A stretch of DNA of 64,000 bases, from the NCBI RefSeq assembly GCF_900112355.1, contig NZ_FOLM01000003.1, positions 440,274 to 504,273 of the forward strand. The letters run 5' to 3'. This document shows, one piece after another, positions 63,553 to 64,000 of this stretch; the first letter of the stretch is position 1; every line of letters starts with the position of its first letter. Position numbers and translations under genes: made by a program. The notes below the pieces were generated by a model. It was not told where the DNA came from, searched no databases, and saw only the letters and a program-made list of their open reading frames with translations. This DNA comes from Streptomyces aidingensis. GTDB lineage: Bacteria > Actinomycetota > Actinomycetes > Streptomycetales > Streptomycetaceae.

Positions 63553-64000
63553 ATGACGTCCGTCACCTCCCCGCCCCCGCCCCCGCAGCCGGCCGGGTCC
63601 CCCGCCCCGCCCCTCCCCGCGCCCCGGCGCGGTACCGCCACCCGGCGGCGCCGCACCGGGCGGGGGACCCGGCCCGACGGCCGCCCCGGTGTCCGGGGCC
63701 GCCGGATCACCTCCTGGATCTTCGTCTTCCCCGCCCTGCTTCTGCTCGGCGCCCTGGTGGTCTACCCGGTGGTCTTCTCCATCGGCCGCTCGCTGTTCGA
63801 CGCGGACGGCGACCGCTTCGTCGGGCTCGGCAACTACACCGAACTGTTCGCCGACGACGCCACCCTGACCGCCATCCGCAACAGCGCCATCTGGGTCGTG
63901 GTGGCCCCCGCCGTGCTCACCGGCCTCGGCCTGGTGCTGGGCGTGCTCACCGAGAAGATCCGCTGGGCCACCGCCTTCAAACTGGTGCTCTTCCTGCCCA
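63553..64000 (+). CDS. Sugar ABC transporter permease, MalF-type (partial)
   Basis: The first 149 residues of a binding-protein-dependent sugar permease, cut by the window end. After a Pro/Arg-rich cytosolic leader (1-50) come helix 1 (SWIFVFPALLLLGALVVYPVVFSI), GLGNYTELF, and helix 2 (SAIWVVVAPAVLTGLGLVLGVL), then FKLVLFLP, the usual start of the third helix in MalF/UgpA proteins. It pairs with the lipoprotein just upstream; a MalG-type partner is expected beyond the edge. Confidence 0.9.
   Translation, partial: MTSVTSPPPPPQPAGSPAPPLPAPRRGTATRRRRTGRGTRPDGRPGVRGRRITSWIFVFPALLLLGALVVYPVVFSIGRSLFDADGDRFVGLGNYTELFADDATLTAIRNSAIWVVVAPAVLTGLGLVLGVLTEKIRWATAFKLVLFLP

Overview
The window reads as chromosome from a streptomycete or close actinomycete. 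The DNA is strongly GC-rich, codon third positions are almost all G or C, GTG and TTG starts are frequent, and the content is typical of a soil saprophyte: secreted cellulases, siderophore genes, an RPF-type wall hydrolase, many TetR/MarR/GntR regulators and a split LigD end-joining system. No rRNA, tRNA, CRISPR array, phage or insertion sequence was recognised.

Layout. 0-4.8 kb: a SAM methyltransferase, a secreted RPF/LysM/M23 cell-wall hydrolase and RtcB, then an empty spacer of about 850 bp. 4.8-10.6 kb: a GntR-family regulator and a five-gene operon for non-phosphorylative L-fucose breakdown; its hydrolase gene carries a one-base frameshift. 10.6-17.5 kb: a divergent TetR/SDR pair, divergent LigD-polymerase and ATP-dependent ligase genes, an XRE-TPR regulator, a two-TM protein with an unassigned soluble domain, and a small membrane protein. 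17.6-30.5 kb: a nine-gene minus-strand NRPS-independent siderophore operon: diaminobutyrate aminotransferase and decarboxylase, GNAT, type III PLP decarboxylase, two IucA/IucC synthetases, N-hydroxylase, MFS exporter and a glutamine-synthetase-like ligase. 30.8-35.9 kb: FecCD-type ferric-siderophore importer, binding lipoprotein and FhuF-like reductase. Three DmdR/IdeR-type iron boxes sit in front of the siderophore and uptake units.

36.0-41.8 kb: a tightly coupled three-gene operon headed by a 1668-residue caspase-like/Hsp90-type ATPase/winged-helix-like repeat protein, followed by a zinc-ribbon protein and a three-TM protein. This is the best candidate for a poorly described conflict or cell-death system. 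41.9-49.8 kb: TetR/aldo-keto reductase operon with a clear palindromic operator, an MFS exporter, a cNMP-binding protein, a kinase-like phosphotransferase and several small proteins. 49.9-56.8 kb: secreted GH3 and GH9 cellulolytic enzymes, each preceded by a CebR-type box, with a YceI/MarR divergent pair between them. 56.9-64.0 kb: a PadR-ABC-FtsX operon, an unlipidated sugar-binding protein, and the start of a sugar ABC importer cut off by the window edge.

The fucose enzymes form one pathway to pyruvate and lactate. The siderophore, uptake and FhuF genes form one iron regulon (synthesis, export, import, reductive release). The GH3 and GH9 genes are probably co-induced by cello-oligosaccharides through a CebR encoded elsewhere.
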